Shown here one piece after another: positions 18,183 to 26,699 of a stretch of DNA of 64,000 nucleotides. The notes under the pieces are model-generated. The model saw nothing but the letters and a program-made list of their open reading frames with translations. It was not told where the DNA came from and ran no database searches. Within the stretch, counting starts at the first letter, position 1, and every line of letters begins with the position of its first letter. The DNA comes from RHLJ01 sp965242845 (GTDB taxonomy: Bacteria; Bacteroidota; Rhodothermia; Balneolales; Balneolaceae): positions 62,001-126,000 of the forward strand of contig CBDETC010000002.1 in the NCBI GenBank assembly GCA_965242845.1, in the 5' to 3' direction. A program made the translations under genes and the position numbers.

Positions 18183-18827
18183 ATGAATCTGCAGAAAATA
18201 ATTCTGAATATTATAGCGATAGGTATAATATTCTTTTTACCATATGCTGAACTCATTCCTTTTTTTGGATACAGCATTCCCATATTGCTTATTACTTGGT
18301 TGATTTTAAAATATTCCAATGAAAATTTTTCAGACATAGGCTTCAGTCTTAAGCAATTCGAACCAAAATCTATTCTAATTGGAGGCCTTATTGCTATTCT
18401 CACTTTGGCTTTCATGCAGTTGATCTTTCATCCTGCTTTAGAGTTCTTTGTATCTCTGGAATACAACGACTCAGGACTAACTGACACTGTCCAAGGTGGG
18501 ACATTACAGTTCCTTGTTATGGTTACCATGGGGTGGTTGATTGGAGGTCTTTATGAAGAAATAGTTTTCCATGGGTTCATCTTTACACGTTTGGAGAAGA
18601 TGATTAATGGGAAGTATTCGAGTCATATAAGCTTCGTGATAACATCACTTATCTTTGGTCTTTATCATATTCAACTCGGCGCTTTAGGTCTAATTAATGC
18701 CTTAGTAGTTGGAGCAGTATACCTGGCTGTATTCTTATATTTTAAAAGGAATCTGTGGTATTCAATTATCTGCCATGGCCTTTATAACACGATGGTAATG
18801 ACATTGATTTATTTTGATTACGTATGA
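18183..18827 (+). CDS. CPBP-family intramembrane metalloprotease (Abi/CAAX-like)
   Basis: This 214-residue multi-spanning protein carries the three CPBP motifs: GGLYEEIVFHGFIFTRLE (glutamate pair and distal His, residues about 120-138), FGLYHIQLGALG (His) and ICHGLYNTM near the C-terminus. The family is related to Rce1 and may process prenylated or lantibiotic peptides, or act as an immunity protein; the substrate here is unknown. At least five hydrophobic helices are visible. It sits in the run of small accessory genes between the GNAT and AraC-type genes. Confidence 0.85.
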   Translation: MNLQKIILNIIAIGIIFFLPYAELIPFFGYSIPILLITWLILKYSNENFSDIGFSLKQFEPKSILIGGLIAILTLAFMQLIFHPALEFFVSLEYNDSGLTDTVQGGTLQFLVMVTMGWLIGGLYEEIVFHGFIFTRLEKMINGKYSSHISFVITSLIFGLYHIQLGALGLINALVVGAVYLAVFLYFKRNLWYSIICHGLYNTMVMTLIYFDYV

Positions 18828-18847
18828 ATGTTGTACAGCATTGACGA

Positions 18848-19768
18848 ATGAAAGTAATTGATAAAGAAATACAAGCTGATTACGCACACCGAATTAACCG
18901 GGTTTTTGAATTTATTGACAAGAATTTAGACTCTGATTTATCATTGGATACAATATCTTCGATTGCTTTCTTCTCACCATTTCATTTCCATAGAGTCTTT
19001 AAGTACGTAACCGGGGAAACTCTAAACGGATACATAAAACGAAGAAGAATTGAAAAATCCGCTCAGGATTTACTGCATAAAAAAATCTCAACAACAGAAA
19101 TAGCTCATGAATACGGATTTAGTGATAATTCGTCTTATTCAAGAGCTTTCAAAAAGTATTTTGGGCTAAGCCCAACTGAATTTAAAAAGCAAAATCCGAA
19201 CAGACATAGCAAGATTCGTCAACTTGAAAGCAAGAACGGACAAGCATATCCTGGTTATGAAAAATACATTTGCATCATTGATAACCTAAAAAAATGGACG
19301 AAAATGAATGCAAAAATTGAAGTTAAAGAAACACCTGAGTTGAATCTAGCTGGAGTAACTCACATCGGAGTAAACGGAATTGAAAACGCTTTTGAAAAAC
19401 TTATAAAGTGGGCGACACCAAAAAACCTACTTATAAATTCAGAAGCTAGAATGGGCCGAATTTTCTACGACAGTTTCAAAATTACTGCTCCTGATAAAGT
19501 TCGGATGAGCATCTTTTTAACTACTAAAGAATCTTTTGAACCGAAAGGTGAGATTAATAGACTAACTATTAATAAGGGAAAATGTATCGTAGGGCGTTTT
19601 GAAATCACACCTTATGAATTTGAAAAATCCTGGACAAGCCTATTCATATGGATGAATGAAAACGGTTATAAAAAAGGAAAAGAGAATCCATTTGAAATCT
19701 ATCATAATGATTACAGAGAACATCCGGAAAATAAATTCATAGTTGATATGTATGTACCTGTTGAATAA
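18848..19768 (+). CDS. AraC-family regulator with GyrI-like effector domain
   Basis: This 306-residue protein begins with two AraC helix-turn-helices (residues about 10-110: LSLDTISSIAFFSPFHFHRV; STTEIAHEYGFSDNSSYSRA; FGLSPTEFKK). A GyrI/SOUL-like C-terminal domain occupies about 155-306 (VKETPELNLAGVTHIGVNGI; GRFEITPYEFEKSWTSLF). This is the Rob/SoxS-like DNA-binding-first layout linked to small-molecule sensing. The GyrI-like domain may bind hydrophobic or cationic drugs. Regulated genes are not evident, although the adjacent small genes are candidates. Confidence 0.9.
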   Translation: MKVIDKEIQADYAHRINRVFEFIDKNLDSDLSLDTISSIAFFSPFHFHRVFKYVTGETLNGYIKRRRIEKSAQDLLHKKISTTEIAHEYGFSDNSSYSRAFKKYFGLSPTEFKKQNPNRHSKIRQLESKNGQAYPGYEKYICIIDNLKKWTKMNAKIEVKETPELNLAGVTHIGVNGIENAFEKLIKWATPKNLLINSEARMGRIFYDSFKITAPDKVRMSIFLTTKESFEPKGEINRLTINKGKCIVGRFEITPYEFEKSWTSLFIWMNENGYKKGKENPFEIYHNDYREHPENKFIVDMYVPVE

Positions 19769-19788
19769 AAACTCCGGACAACACTAAA

Positions 19789-20316
19789 ATGAAAATCAAT
19801 CCAATCATCTTTTTTATCGTATTGACTCTTCTGTCGTCCTGCAAATCTGATAATCTAAAAGAAGTGATAGAAAACTCTGTTACACCAAGATTGGACTTAG
19901 CTTACTATACTATCGTAAAATCTGAGATGGAGGAATTTGGTAGTTCGATTGGAATAGTAGATAAAACACTTGATACTACTTCAACCAAACTGGAAAACAT
20001 TATCCCAAACTACGCAAACTCTGAAAAGACTATTTATTGGAAACGAGAAATATTTCCCAAAGCAATTTATATCATTGGAGATAGCTTAGAATCTTATGTA
20101 AATGAAAGACCTGAAAAATATTGGGATTTAAGAGATAAATATAAATCGGGTTGGATAGAATTGACTACACCCTATTTCACTCAAAGCAAAAAAATGGTCT
20201 TAATTGAAGTTAGTTTTTTTCAAGGTAGGTCTTTTGGAGCCTCTTCGTATTACCTTCTTGAATGGGCAGGTGAAGAATATGTGATAAAAGAAAAAAGATT
20301 AATTTCAATTAGTTGA
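19789..20316 (+). CDS. Hypothetical lipoprotein
   Basis: This 175-residue protein starts with a lipoprotein signal peptide (MKINPIIFFIVLTLLSSCKS), with the lipobox cysteine at residue 18. The mature part is mixed alpha/beta with no recognised domain; one striking segment is YFTQSKKMVLIEVSFFQGRS. It is AT-rich like the flanking accessory genes. It begins 20 bp after the AraC-type gene and could be co-transcribed with it. Confidence 0.6.
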   Translation: MKINPIIFFIVLTLLSSCKSDNLKEVIENSVTPRLDLAYYTIVKSEMEEFGSSIGIVDKTLDTTSTKLENIIPNYANSEKTIYWKREIFPKAIYIIGDSLESYVNERPEKYWDLRDKYKSGWIELTTPYFTQSKKMVLIEVSFFQGRSFGASSYYLLEWAGEEYVIKEKRLISIS

Positions 20317-20418
20317 AAAAATAAAAAACGTTTGCCTACGAAGGCTAAAATGCATGCCAAACCAAACCGTTCCTACGCTTTTTAACCGGAACGTTCACAG
20401 CCACATCAAATAAGCGTT
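20317..20418. other. Structured intergenic segment with two hairpins
   Basis: GCCT(ACGA)AGGC at 20334-20345 is followed by CGTTCC, a 14-base loop and GGAACG at 20368-20393. The segment ends in AAGCGTTATGG, where the ATG is the next start codon. It superficially resembles gene-cassette junctions, but the two conserved core sites of an integron attC were not found. Function unknown. Confidence 0.3.
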
Positions 20419-20727
20419 ATGGAAAAAGTAACTAAGGTACCATCTGGTGAAATCAAGCAGGTTAAAGAAACCCTTGCAAACATTGCATTAGAGCAACTCA
20501 AAATGGGTATCGATTTAAATAAATTAGAGAACATAGAAGTAGAGTTCGGTTACATTTTTCTGAGAAATGATGATCACGAAGCATTGCTTAAAGTTGTTAC
20601 GGACAGAAAAAAAATATTCTTTGCGGCACAGCAAGGGAAAGTTATGCGTCTACAAGACACCTTCAGCGATGAACTTTTTCAAGGAACAATTCAACAAATG
20701 GAAAAGATTTATGGAGAATGGAAATAA
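20419..20727 (+). CDS. Small hypothetical protein
   Basis: This 102-residue acidic protein has no recognised domain and no signal or membrane segment. It is predicted to be mostly helical at both ends (EIKQVKETLANIALEQLKMG and LFQGTIQQMEKIYGEWK) with a central strand pair around YIFLRNDDHEALLKVVTDRK. It is preceded by the structured intergenic segment 20317-20418. ATG start with the frame in good codon use; still, the function cannot be guessed. Confidence 0.5.
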   Translation: MEKVTKVPSGEIKQVKETLANIALEQLKMGIDLNKLENIEVEFGYIFLRNDDHEALLKVVTDRKKIFFAAQQGKVMRLQDTFSDELFQGTIQQMEKIYGEWK

Positions 20728-20798
20728 ATGACGAAAAAACGAACTAAACTTTACACTAAGTTTAAACAGACCAGAATGCTTTTTTAGAATAACTTTGC

Positions 20799-21281
20799 AT
20801 GAAATCTTCCAAGAAGAAAAAACCTAATAGCTGGAATTTAACAATTGCTGACCTCATAAATGAGGTTGAAGAAGGAAAGCGAGCCTCTCTTAGCTCTCCT
20901 GAACTTGATTGGGCAAGGGAATATGAACAAAGCCTGATTCCATCACATTATAGATTCCCCCGTCAGGGAGATCTTTATGAAGCTGCAGAGTCTTTTGAAA
21001 TCAACTATATGACTGCATGGGAAGCGCCATACACAGGAAGTGGAACTTCCGAAATAAAGAAGGGTGACCAAATTTGGATTGATACCGAACCTGGGGATTC
21101 CAAACCAATTTCTACTTATGCTCTAGCAGTAGAATACAAAAAACTCGAGAGAAGGATGGTTCCAGCAACAGAACGAAATAACCCAAAATTCAGTGGCTTT
21201 TATTTCCATATATCTACAACGACTCTCAACGAAAATTTCAATCTTATTGAAACTGGGTTTTCTAAGGACAGATACTCGTGA
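20799..21281 (+). CDS. Hypothetical protein coupled to the toroid gene
   Basis: This 160-residue protein has a lysine-rich start (MKSSKKKKPNSWNLTIADLI) and a beta-rich middle (GDQIWIDTEPGDSKPISTYA). No family is recognised. Its TGA stop overlaps the GTG start of the next gene by 4 bp, suggesting translational coupling with the alpha/alpha-toroid protein. No signal peptide. The upstream gap (20728-20798) contains a 7-bp stem TAAACTT/AAGTTTA at 20745-20764. Confidence 0.5.
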   Translation: MKSSKKKKPNSWNLTIADLINEVEEGKRASLSSPELDWAREYEQSLIPSHYRFPRQGDLYEAAESFEINYMTAWEAPYTGSGTSEIKKGDQIWIDTEPGDSKPISTYALAVEYKKLERRMVPATERNNPKFSGFYFHISTTTLNENFNLIETGFSKDRYS

Positions 21282-22201
21282 AAAAACTATCTCAAGAGTC
21301 TTTTCAAAGAGCTAAATCTTTCATTTTTAGCAAAGGCCGAATTCTTGACCAACACCTGTTTGCTTTTCACTTTGAAAATGGAAGTAAAGAGTCTGTCATT
21401 GAGGCTTTAAAAACTTATCAAAATGAAGATGGGGGATTTGGGAATGCCCTCGAGCCCGATTTACGATCACCATTATCCACGGTGTATACGACATCTCAAG
21501 GTCTCTTCCTTTTGCGTGAAGTTGGCGCTACTTCAAAAGAAACAATCGTTGCTAAGGCAATAGAATATTTACTCAACTCCTATAATGAAGAGAAATCAAT
21601 CTGGCCAATCATTCCAGCCAAAGCACTTGATTCGCCTCATGCCGGGCACTGGGATGATATCATTGAAAAGGAATTTGACGACTTTTTTATCAACATGCGC
21701 GCTGGATTGGCCGGTCATTTTTGGCATTATTCTGAGCTAGTACCAGACAGATTCGCTGAAAGAATTACCAGGGATGTCATGGGTACTCTGCTTGCTACAC
21801 CGGATGAAAAACTTGGTTGGGTATTCGATCTTTGGAGTTATTTAGGTTTGATGGGTACCGTGAATCTGCCCGAAAACCATCGAGATGAAATCCTGGATAA
21901 ACTAAAAAGAGTAATTCCCAATAAAGTTGAGAAAAATCCTGCGAACTGGACCATGATGAGCGTATCCCCTCTCAATATAGCACCAACACCTATTTCACCA
22001 ATGAGTTCTGTTATTGACCCTAACTTGATTCAGAGCAACCTGGATCATGACATAGACCAACAACTGGAGGATGGAACCTGGGCTCTTGACTGGTCATGGG
22101 AGCAAGATGATCCAGAGGCATGGGAAATTGCTGAAACAGAATGGAAAGCACATCTTGCCATTGGGAAACTACGAACACTGAAGGCCTATGGAAGGATTTA
22201 A
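21278..22201 (+). CDS. Alpha/alpha-toroid protein of the prenyltransferase/squalene-cyclase repeat type
   Basis: This 307-residue protein carries QW-like repeats: KTYQNEDGGFGNALEPDLRS near residue 50 and QQLEDGTWALDWSW near 270. These recall the terpene cyclase/prenyltransferase toroid, but there is no DxDD or complete set of repeats, so enzymatic cyclisation is doubtful. GTG start overlaps the previous stop by 4 bp. Its 3' end lies against the thioesterase gene, whose ATG at 22206 is 4 bp after the stop, so a three-gene unit (20799-22667) is likely. Function unknown. Confidence 0.55.
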   Translation: MKKLSQESFQRAKSFIFSKGRILDQHLFAFHFENGSKESVIEALKTYQNEDGGFGNALEPDLRSPLSTVYTTSQGLFLLREVGATSKETIVAKAIEYLLNSYNEEKSIWPIIPAKALDSPHAGHWDDIIEKEFDDFFINMRAGLAGHFWHYSELVPDRFAERITRDVMGTLLATPDEKLGWVFDLWSYLGLMGTVNLPENHRDEILDKLKRVIPNKVEKNPANWTMMSVSPLNIAPTPISPMSSVIDPNLIQSNLDHDIDQQLEDGTWALDWSWEQDDPEAWEIAETEWKAHLAIGKLRTLKAYGRI

Positions 22202-22205
22202 TACA

Positions 22206-22667
22206 ATGAACGCTGAATCCTTCGAACACATATTAAGAAGCCAGATCCCAATTGCATGGATAGCTGGGGTACGTTTTGAAAGCTATGATGGCGAAACTTT
22301 TAAAGTCTGTGTAGAACATGATTTTCTCAATCAAAATCCTTTCGGAAGCATGTTCTGGGCGGTGGAAGGCATGGCCGCAGAGTTTGCGGGTGGAGTAATG
22401 CTGTTAGATAAGATTGAGGCTACAGGGAAGAATATCTCTATGCTGGTAGTTAATAATGAAGCCATATTTAACAAAAAGGCGAAGGGGAAAATCATATTTA
22501 CCTGTAGTGAAGGGAAAAAGATTGAAGATGAAGTTCGAAAAACTATCGAATCTGGTACTCCTTCTGTATTTGAACTAACCAGCACAGGTACAGATGAATC
22601 AGGGGATTTGGTAGCTGAGTTTATATTCAACTGGAGTATTAAGGTGAGGGAAGAATCTGACACTTAG
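22206..22667 (+). CDS. PaaI/DUF4442-like hotdog-fold thioesterase
   Basis: This protein of about 153 residues matches the DUF4442/PaaI hotdog pattern: NPFGSMFWAVEGMAAEFAGG (helix with the usual N/HxxGxxF...E) and a C-terminal beta sheet. These enzymes hydrolyse acyl-CoA thioesters. The frame stays open to an ATG at 22188 within the upstream gene, but MNAESFEHIL from 22206 is the more natural start. It is the last gene of the 20799-22667 run. Confidence 0.6.
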   Translation: MNAESFEHILRSQIPIAWIAGVRFESYDGETFKVCVEHDFLNQNPFGSMFWAVEGMAAEFAGGVMLLDKIEATGKNISMLVVNNEAIFNKKAKGKIIFTCSEGKKIEDEVRKTIESGTPSVFELTSTGTDESGDLVAEFIFNWSIKVREESDT

Positions 22668-22723
22668 GCTAAAGTTATTTTCAAGTCTTCTGGTCATCTG
22701 TTACTTTCTTCCCTAAAAAATTG

Positions 22724-22969
22724 ATGAGTAACAATCTCCCAAAAGGCCTGGTCTTTTCATCGAATAGAAAGAAACGAGCACTTACTTTAGTTGTCGTTCT
22801 TTTCGTCCTTCAAATTTGTTTGATTTGGCCCATCTATCCGATGTTTTCATCTCCTACACCACAAATACTTGGCTTCCCTTTATCTGTTATTTGGGTGATT
22901 TTAATTCTTATTTGTTCTTTCACTTCGGTGTTAATCTTTTTTCGGAAAGACACTAGCGAGGAGGCCTGA
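22724..22969 (+). CDS. Small membrane partner of a sodium:solute symporter (DUF3311/YhdT-like)
   Basis: This protein of about 81 residues has two hydrophobic helices (TLVVVLFVLQICLIWPIYPM and VIWVILILICSFTSVLIFF). It stops 2 bp before the GTG start of a sodium:solute symporter. Small two-helix proteins are regularly paired with this symporter family, as with YhdT-PanF and DUF3311 members. The ATG at 22724 is preferred over the TTG one codon earlier. The exact Pfam family is uncertain. Confidence 0.65.
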   Translation: MSNNLPKGLVFSSNRKKRALTLVVVLFVLQICLIWPIYPMFSSPTPQILGFPLSVIWVILILICSFTSVLIFFRKDTSEEA

Positions 22970-22971
22970 TC

Positions 22972-24450
22972 GTGGAAAGCTGGATGATCATCCTTGGAAT
23001 TTGTGGAATTTACCTCCTCATTACGTTAGTGATGGGGATTATCCCCGGGCTTAAAGTCACTAACAGTACCGATGGCTATGTAGCTGGCGATCGGTCGATG
23101 AATGTATTCATACTCTACTTCGTACTTGGAGCTTCCATCTTTTCTTCCTTCGCTTTTCTAGGTGGGCCTGGATGGGCATATTCGCGAGGAGCAGCTGCTC
23201 TTTATATCATTGCTTATGGAGCCATGGGAATGGTTCCCTTTTACTTTTTTGGACCAAAGGCCAGAGCTATTGGGGCCAAATATGGCTTTGTTACTCAGGC
23301 GGAGTTGCTTGAAGACCGATATAACAGCAAACTGCTTTCGGTGATTTTGGCGGTTCTTACTGTTGTAGTTTTGATTCCTTACCTGACTTTACAGATGAAA
23401 GGAGCTGGTATTGTCCTTAACACGATCAGTGAGGGAGCTATTCCAAACTGGTTGGGAGCGGGCATCGCCTATCTTGTAGTACTGGTGTATGTATTTTTCA
23501 GTGGAGTAATGGGGGTGGGATGGACAAATACCTTCCAGGGAATTTTTATGCTGGTCATCGCCTGGTTCCTGGGTATCTATCTTCCTGAAAAAATGTATGG
23601 GGGTATTGGCCCTATGTTTGAACAGCTCATCAATTCTGAGTTCAAACAAGCCTTAACTGCGCCAGGTCTTACTTCTGGTGGTGAAACCTGGGATTGGTGG
23701 GGATTCAGTTCAGCGGTAATCGTATCAGCAATTGGGTTTTCGATGTGGCCTCATTTTTTCATGAAAGCCTTTGCCGCTAAAAGTGATCGAACCATCAAGC
23801 TTACTGTGGTTTTATATCCAACCTTTCAACTATTTCTGGTACCAATTCTAATTATCGGTTTTTCAGCTGTACTTGCCTTTCCAGGAGTTACTCCGGCTGA
23901 TTCAATTCTACCTCATGTACTACTTCAAATGGATTTACCAGTAGTGCTAATCGGGTTGGTGTGTGCCGGGACTTTAGCCGCTTCTATGAGCTCCGGTGAT
24001 GCCATTGTTCATGCAGCCGCCTCGGTTGGAGTCAGAGATGGTCTTTCAAAAATTCCATCACTTAAAGACTGGGTTTTTAGCGGCACAAATGAACGTACGC
24101 TTATTCGTATTCTTGTAGTCATTATCAGTTTAATTGCCTATTACTTTGCAGTTTTTTCTGAAACGGATATTGTCTCCCTCCTTCTTGGAGCCTATGGGGG
24201 AATAGCTCAAATGTTCCCACTTATGTTCGCGATGTTCTATTGGCCAAGAGCAACCGGACGAGGAGCACTTGCAGGTTTAATTGGTGGGATTTTAGTCACG
24301 CTGTTCTTTCTGTATAATCCGGAATTCAAACCTCTCCCTATGCATGAGGGAATTTATGGATTGATTGTAAATCTCATCCTTTTAATTGGGGTAAGTCTTT
24401 ACACTAAGCCTGAGGAAACAGAGCGAATTAAGAGGTATACAGATTTTTGA
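22972..24450 (+). CDS. Sodium:solute symporter family permease
   Basis: This 492-residue protein has about 13 hydrophobic helices and SSS-family features: a VAGDRSMNVFILYFVLGASI stretch, GGPGWAYSRG, and FSMWPHFFMKAFAAKS in the middle. The family couples sodium uptake to sugars, amino acids, pantothenate, proline or monocarboxylates; the substrate is not deducible. A GTG start at 22972 lies 2 bp after the small partner gene, so the two are co-translated. A 9-bp hairpin (GTTTCCGCA/TGCGGGAAC, 24461-24481) follows without a T-run. Confidence 0.9.
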   Translation: MESWMIILGICGIYLLITLVMGIIPGLKVTNSTDGYVAGDRSMNVFILYFVLGASIFSSFAFLGGPGWAYSRGAAALYIIAYGAMGMVPFYFFGPKARAIGAKYGFVTQAELLEDRYNSKLLSVILAVLTVVVLIPYLTLQMKGAGIVLNTISEGAIPNWLGAGIAYLVVLVYVFFSGVMGVGWTNTFQGIFMLVIAWFLGIYLPEKMYGGIGPMFEQLINSEFKQALTAPGLTSGGETWDWWGFSSAVIVSAIGFSMWPHFFMKAFAAKSDRTIKLTVVLYPTFQLFLVPILIIGFSAVLAFPGVTPADSILPHVLLQMDLPVVLIGLVCAGTLAASMSSGDAIVHAAASVGVRDGLSKIPSLKDWVFSGTNERTLIRILVVIISLIAYYFAVFSETDIVSLLLGAYGGIAQMFPLMFAMFYWPRATGRGALAGLIGGILVTLFFLYNPEFKPLPMHEGIYGLIVNLILLIGVSLYTKPEETERIKRYTDF

Positions 24451-24460
24451 TTGAACATCT

Positions 24461-24481
24461 GTTTCCGCACAATGCGGGAAC
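24461..24481 (+). other. Hairpin downstream of the symporter gene
   Basis: GTTTCCGCA, loop CAA and TGCGGGAAC form a 9-bp stem with one wobble pair, 10 bp past the stop. No poly-T follows, so it may stabilise the mRNA end rather than terminate. The rest of the 24451-24694 gap shows nothing else I can interpret. Confidence 0.35.
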
Positions 24482-24694
24482 TAGAAGCTCACCTAACACC
24501 TTATCAGCAAAGAATCTTAAATCAATCATTTAATTGATTGACATACGTGATTCTATCTCAACTTAATACCTTTTTTTGGGTACTTAATCATATCAAAATG
24601 TGGTATAGACTAGCTCACCTGATTTATGGAATGTAATAGTGAATGATGATCGCAAAAGACATCAATAATTCATTAACAAAAATTGGGTATAGCT

Positions 24695-25705
24695 ATGAAC
24701 ACTGAAGTAAAAGACACAAAAGTAGATTATGTATGGCAAAGAGAGGGTTTTGATAATCAAGGTGATTACGCCTCTTCGATTTGCACTGCTAACGGTATTC
24801 ATCAATTTTGTGCCGTTTGGAATCCAATATCTCAAACAGGTTACCTGGGTAGATGGTCTCCTACCTCTTCGAAATGGATGAATTTAGGCGGGAATTTTAG
24901 AAACCCTATAGGCCAGATGTGTGTAGATAGAAATGGAAACATTTATATGGTAGGCGACAAGGGTTCGAATGGTAATTATGTAATCAAAATATGTAATGCC
25001 ATTACTGGCCAATGGTCGGAAGCAGATAATAATTTCAACGTTCCGCTAACCAGAATTTGTTGTAACTCAAATAATGAAGTATTTGTAACTGGCAACTTCA
25101 CAAATACAACCGGAGCATATTACATTGAACAATATTCCATTAGTTCTAACTCCTGGAAGGCAGTATCGGGCTACTCAGCAGAATTACCAATTGTAGATAT
25201 GTGTACAGATTCAGGAAACAACTTATTTGTACTGGCAAATAACCTTGATGGTTCAAGTTCGATTGATTATATGGATACTACAGGAGTTTGGCATAATATT
25301 GTAAACCTTCCAAGCAGTGACGTTTTTGCAATAGCTTGTGACACTTCAGGGAACCTGTACTACAATACATCTACTACTATTATGTCCTATAATCTTAGTT
25401 CACGTATATCAACCAACTTAAATGCTAATGTACCGACATACAGTGGAAGTATTGAAGAATTCTATTTGGTTCATATAGACACCGTACTGTACTTCTGTGG
25501 GTATGGATATACTGGCCCTGTTTCTACATCGGCTTTTGCTAAAGTTTATTCTAATTCCACCTGGATGGACGTCACTCCACCACAATTAAGCTCTGATAGA
25601 TCACCTATAATTTTTGATATCGCAAGCTATGATGGAAAATCGAATAACCTATTAATTTGCTCGAACCTTAACTATGTGTTGGACGGAGCTAAATTACATC
25701 ACTAA
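24695..25705 (+). CDS. Orphan beta-propeller-like repeat protein without signal peptide
   Basis: This protein of about 336 residues is built of roughly 45-residue repeats of the form cytosine-free core I-C-x-D/N-x-x-G-N-x-Y/F (for example MCVDRNGNIYMVGDKGSNGN, ICCNSNNEVFVTGNFTNTTG, MCTDSGNNLFVLANNLDGSS, IACDTSGNLYYNTSTTI). This repeat spacing is typical of NHL/Kelch-like propellers. Each repeat has a cysteine at the same position, which is unusual. The N-terminus MNTEVKDTKVDYVWQREG is hydrophilic, so export by Sec is not predicted. The frame opens at a TTG at 24683, but the ATG at 24695 is chosen. Function unknown. Confidence 0.55.
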   Translation: MNTEVKDTKVDYVWQREGFDNQGDYASSICTANGIHQFCAVWNPISQTGYLGRWSPTSSKWMNLGGNFRNPIGQMCVDRNGNIYMVGDKGSNGNYVIKICNAITGQWSEADNNFNVPLTRICCNSNNEVFVTGNFTNTTGAYYIEQYSISSNSWKAVSGYSAELPIVDMCTDSGNNLFVLANNLDGSSSIDYMDTTGVWHNIVNLPSSDVFAIACDTSGNLYYNTSTTIMSYNLSSRISTNLNANVPTYSGSIEEFYLVHIDTVLYFCGYGYTGPVSTSAFAKVYSNSTWMDVTPPQLSSDRSPIIFDIASYDGKSNNLLICSNLNYVLDGAKLHH

Positions 25706-25717
25706 TTAAACTCAAAG

Positions 25718-25746
25718 CTTCACTCCATTACATAATTGGGGTGAAG
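25718..25746. terminator. Bidirectional terminator hairpin
   Basis: CTTCACTCC (25718-25726) pairs with GGGGTGAAG (25738-25746), giving 9 bp with one wobble, flanked by AAAG and TTTA. It lies between the convergent propeller and PPK2 genes and could serve both. Confidence 0.6.
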
Positions 25747-25753
25747 TTTATTT

Positions 25754-26575
25754 TCAGCTCCTTTCGTCATCAACAGGGTTTTCCCCATATATCGCCTCGA
25801 CCCATCTTTGACCAGAAATGGGTGGGCGTTTATAATTAGGATCCTTTTTTACAGGAGGTAATTCGATGGGATCTGGTGTCAAATCTTTATACTCAATCTT
25901 TGATAACAAATGATGGATACAATTCAAACGAGCATGCCTTTTGATGTCTGCATTTACCACATACCATGGCGACTGATCAGTATCCGTATGTTCGAACATG
26001 ATATCTTTGGCCCTGGAGTAATCAACCCATCTGCTTCGGGCCTCTAAATCCATTGGACTTAATTTCCAGCGCTTCATTGGGTCTTCATTTCTTGCTTCAA
26101 AACGCTTCTTCTGTTCTTTATCTGAAATGGAGAACCAGTATTTGATAAGAATAATACCTGAACGGATCAGCATGTTTTCAAATTCAGGACAGGTTTGGAG
26201 AAACTCCCAATATTCTTCTTCAGTGCAGAAATCCATCACTCTTTCCACTCCAGCCCTGTTGTACCAGCTTCGATCAAATAAAACCATCTCTCCGGAGGAA
26301 GGAAGCTGATTCACATATCGCTGAAAATACCATTGATTTCGTTCTTTTTCTGTAGGCTTTGTTAGCGCTACTATGCGAGTTACTCTTGGGCTCATTACCT
26401 GGGCTATCGTCTTTATGGCCCCACCTTTTCCCGCGGCGTCTCTCCCTTCGAAAATCACACACACTTTTAGCCCTTGTTCTTTGATCCAGTACTGAAGTTT
26501 AACCAGCTCTGCCTGAAGCTTATCTAACTCCTCGTTATATACCTCTCGGTCAAGTTTTCCGTCTTTGGAATAGAT
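25754..26575 (-). CDS. Polyphosphate kinase 2 family protein with anomalous start
   Basis: The protein has the PPK2 Walker A loop (VIFEGRDAAGKGGAIKTIAQ), Walker B region (VLFDRSWYNRAGVERVMDFC) and lid (IKYWFSISDKEQKKRFEARN), all intact. Class I PPK2 enzymes use polyphosphate to phosphorylate nucleoside diphosphates or the reverse. The conserved N-terminal segment (KDGKLDREVYNEELDKLQAE) is coded in frame upstream of the first GTG at 26464, but no ATG, GTG or TTG is in frame before it. Two explanations exist. An ATG at 26594-26592 is one base out of frame (a single extra T would break it). Alternatively a strong AAAGGAGG precedes an ATC codon at 26575. I show the latter extent; the true start is unresolved. 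Confidence 0.8.
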   Translation of the reverse strand: MYSKDGKLDREVYNEELDKLQAELVKLQYWIKEQGLKVCVIFEGRDAAGKGGAIKTIAQVMSPRVTRIVALTKPTEKERNQWYFQRYVNQLPSSGEMVLFDRSWYNRAGVERVMDFCTEEEYWEFLQTCPEFENMLIRSGIILIKYWFSISDKEQKKRFEARNEDPMKRWKLSPMDLEARSRWVDYSRAKDIMFEHTDTDQSPWYVVNADIKRHARLNCIHHLLSKIEYKDLTPDPIELPPVKKDPNYKRPPISGQRWVEAIYGENPVDDERS

Positions 26576-26699
26576 AAAGGCCTCCTTTCTACATTTTTAT
26601 ATTCTGAACAAAAAAGTTGTATAAAGCTAGAGATGCAAGTATTTAAAAATTGAAGATCAAAACTATCTCTCGATCAATTAAGTAGGTATCTTTGCCTCA

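Noticed and set aside
20317..20418. Integron attC-like junction before the 102-residue gene
   Set aside because: The end AAGCGTTATGG resembles a cassette core site, but no complementary upstream core site was found and the hairpins do not have the extrahelical bases of an attC. No integrase is nearby.
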